NCBI GenBank assembly: GCA_946629155.1
Contig: CAMOXM010000029.1
Coordinates: 1 to 15,216 of the forward strand
Reading direction: 5' to 3'
Length of the DNA: 15,216 nucleotides
DNA from: UBA9848 sp003454065
GTDB lineage: Bacteria > Spirochaetota > Spirochaetia > Sphaerochaetales > Sphaerochaetaceae
Shown: positions 14,855-15,216 of the stretch, in pieces
How the letters are laid out: every line of letters begins with the position of its first letter
Position numbering within the stretch: the stretch's first letter is position 1
Translations under genes and position numbers: made by a program
Notes under the pieces: model-generated
What the model was told of the DNA's origin: nothing
Databases searched by the model: none
Seen by the model: the letters and a program-made list of their open reading frames with translations, nothing else

Positions 14855-15216
14855 ATGTCGAGAAAAGGAGCGGCGCCTGTCAGGAAAGTTCTTCCTGATG
14901 CGAAATATAATAGCGTTAAGGTGCAGAAGTTTATTAATAGAATGATGCTCAATGGGAAGAAGAGCGTTACGACGGCGATAATGTACGAGGCATTGGATAA
15001 AGTCGCGCAGAAGACGAATGAGGACGGGCTTGCGATGTTCGAAAAAGCGATTGCGCAGGTTTCCCCATTGGTTGAGGTCAAAAGCCGAAGGGTCGGCGGC
15101 GCCAACTATCAGGTCCCCGTTGAAATTAGAAAGGAAAGAAGCGAGGCTTTGGCGATGAGGTGGATTATCAATGCGGCGAGAGCCAGAAGCGGAAAGAGCA
15201 TGGCTGATAGTTTGGC
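14855..15216 (+). CDS. rpsG: 30S ribosomal protein S7 (3' end outside window)
   Basis: S7 organises the 3' major domain of 16S rRNA and lines the E site of the small subunit. About 120 of the usual 156 or so residues are present and the frame is open to the window end. The start reads MSRKGAAPVRKVLPDAKYNS, followed by VQKFINRMMLNGKKSVTTAIMYEAL (about 23-47), then VEVKSRRVGGANYQVPVEIRKERSEALAMRWI (about 74-105), the RNA-binding beta ribbon and helix region of the family. The ribosome-binding site is TGAGG at 14845-14849, 5 bases before the ATG. In related genomes the next gene is usually fusA, which cannot be checked here. Confidence 0.97.
   Translation, partial: MSRKGAAPVRKVLPDAKYNSVKVQKFINRMMLNGKKSVTTAIMYEALDKVAQKTNEDGLAMFEKAIAQVSPLVEVKSRRVGGANYQVPVEIRKERSEALAMRWIINAARARSGKSMADSL

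Noticed and set aside
1..15216. Mobile elements, CRISPR arrays, prophage or defence genes
   Set aside because: No transposase, integrase, spaced repeats or att-like duplications were seen; both tRNA genes are intact with normal operon neighbours.

Overview
The window reads as a piece of a spirochaete chromosome, most likely from a Treponema-like relative. This rests on two things. First, the gene order rpmG, tRNA-Trp, secE, nusG, rplK, rplA, rplJ, rplL, rpoB, rpoC, rpsL, rpsG matches the order I remember for Treponema. Second, the RpoB and RpoC proteins have a Treponema-like character, for example the start of RpoC and the rifampicin region of RpoB with Val in place of Asn518 (E. coli numbering). 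No search was run, so the assignment is a judgement. Base composition looks balanced, near half G+C by eye. All supported genes lie on the + strand and gene density is very high; no spacer exceeds about 200 bases.

Positions 1-2699 hold three membrane-transport genes joined by 4-base ATGA overlaps: the 3' part of a sodium-coupled amino-acid symporter (NSS/SNF family), a complete drug/metabolite-type (EamA) transporter, and a short peptide/nickel-type ABC ATPase with no permease or binding protein in view. They look like the end of one operon that began before the window.

A strong sigma-70 type promoter (2696-2724), whose -35 box contains the stop codon of the ABC gene, opens the second block: tRNA-Thr(GGT), rpmG, tRNA-Trp(CCA), secE, nusG, rplK, rplA, rplJ, rplL, rpoB, rpoC, rpsL, rpsG (cut by the window end). 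This is the macromolecular-synthesis cluster: two tRNAs, one translocon subunit, one transcription elongation factor, L33, the L1 and L11/L10/L12 stalk proteins, the two large RNA polymerase subunits and two small-subunit proteins. Spacing suggests three control points inside it: a structured leader before rplK, a long rplJ-rplL spacer before the multi-copy protein L7/L12, and tandem hairpins with a T-run between rplL and rpoB that could lower rpoBC expression relative to the ribosomal proteins. A well-formed promoter candidate inside the 3' end of rpoC could give rpsL-rpsG extra transcription.

I found no mobile element, CRISPR array, prophage or unknown multi-gene system. The window is mainly conserved housekeeping DNA. 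What deserves a second look is at the residue and regulatory level: Thr at the RpoB position that is Ser531 in E. coli and Asn in rifampicin-resistant spirochaetes, an L33 zinc ribbon with Asp replacing its fourth Cys, a long acidic tail on RpoC, and the regulatory candidates listed above.
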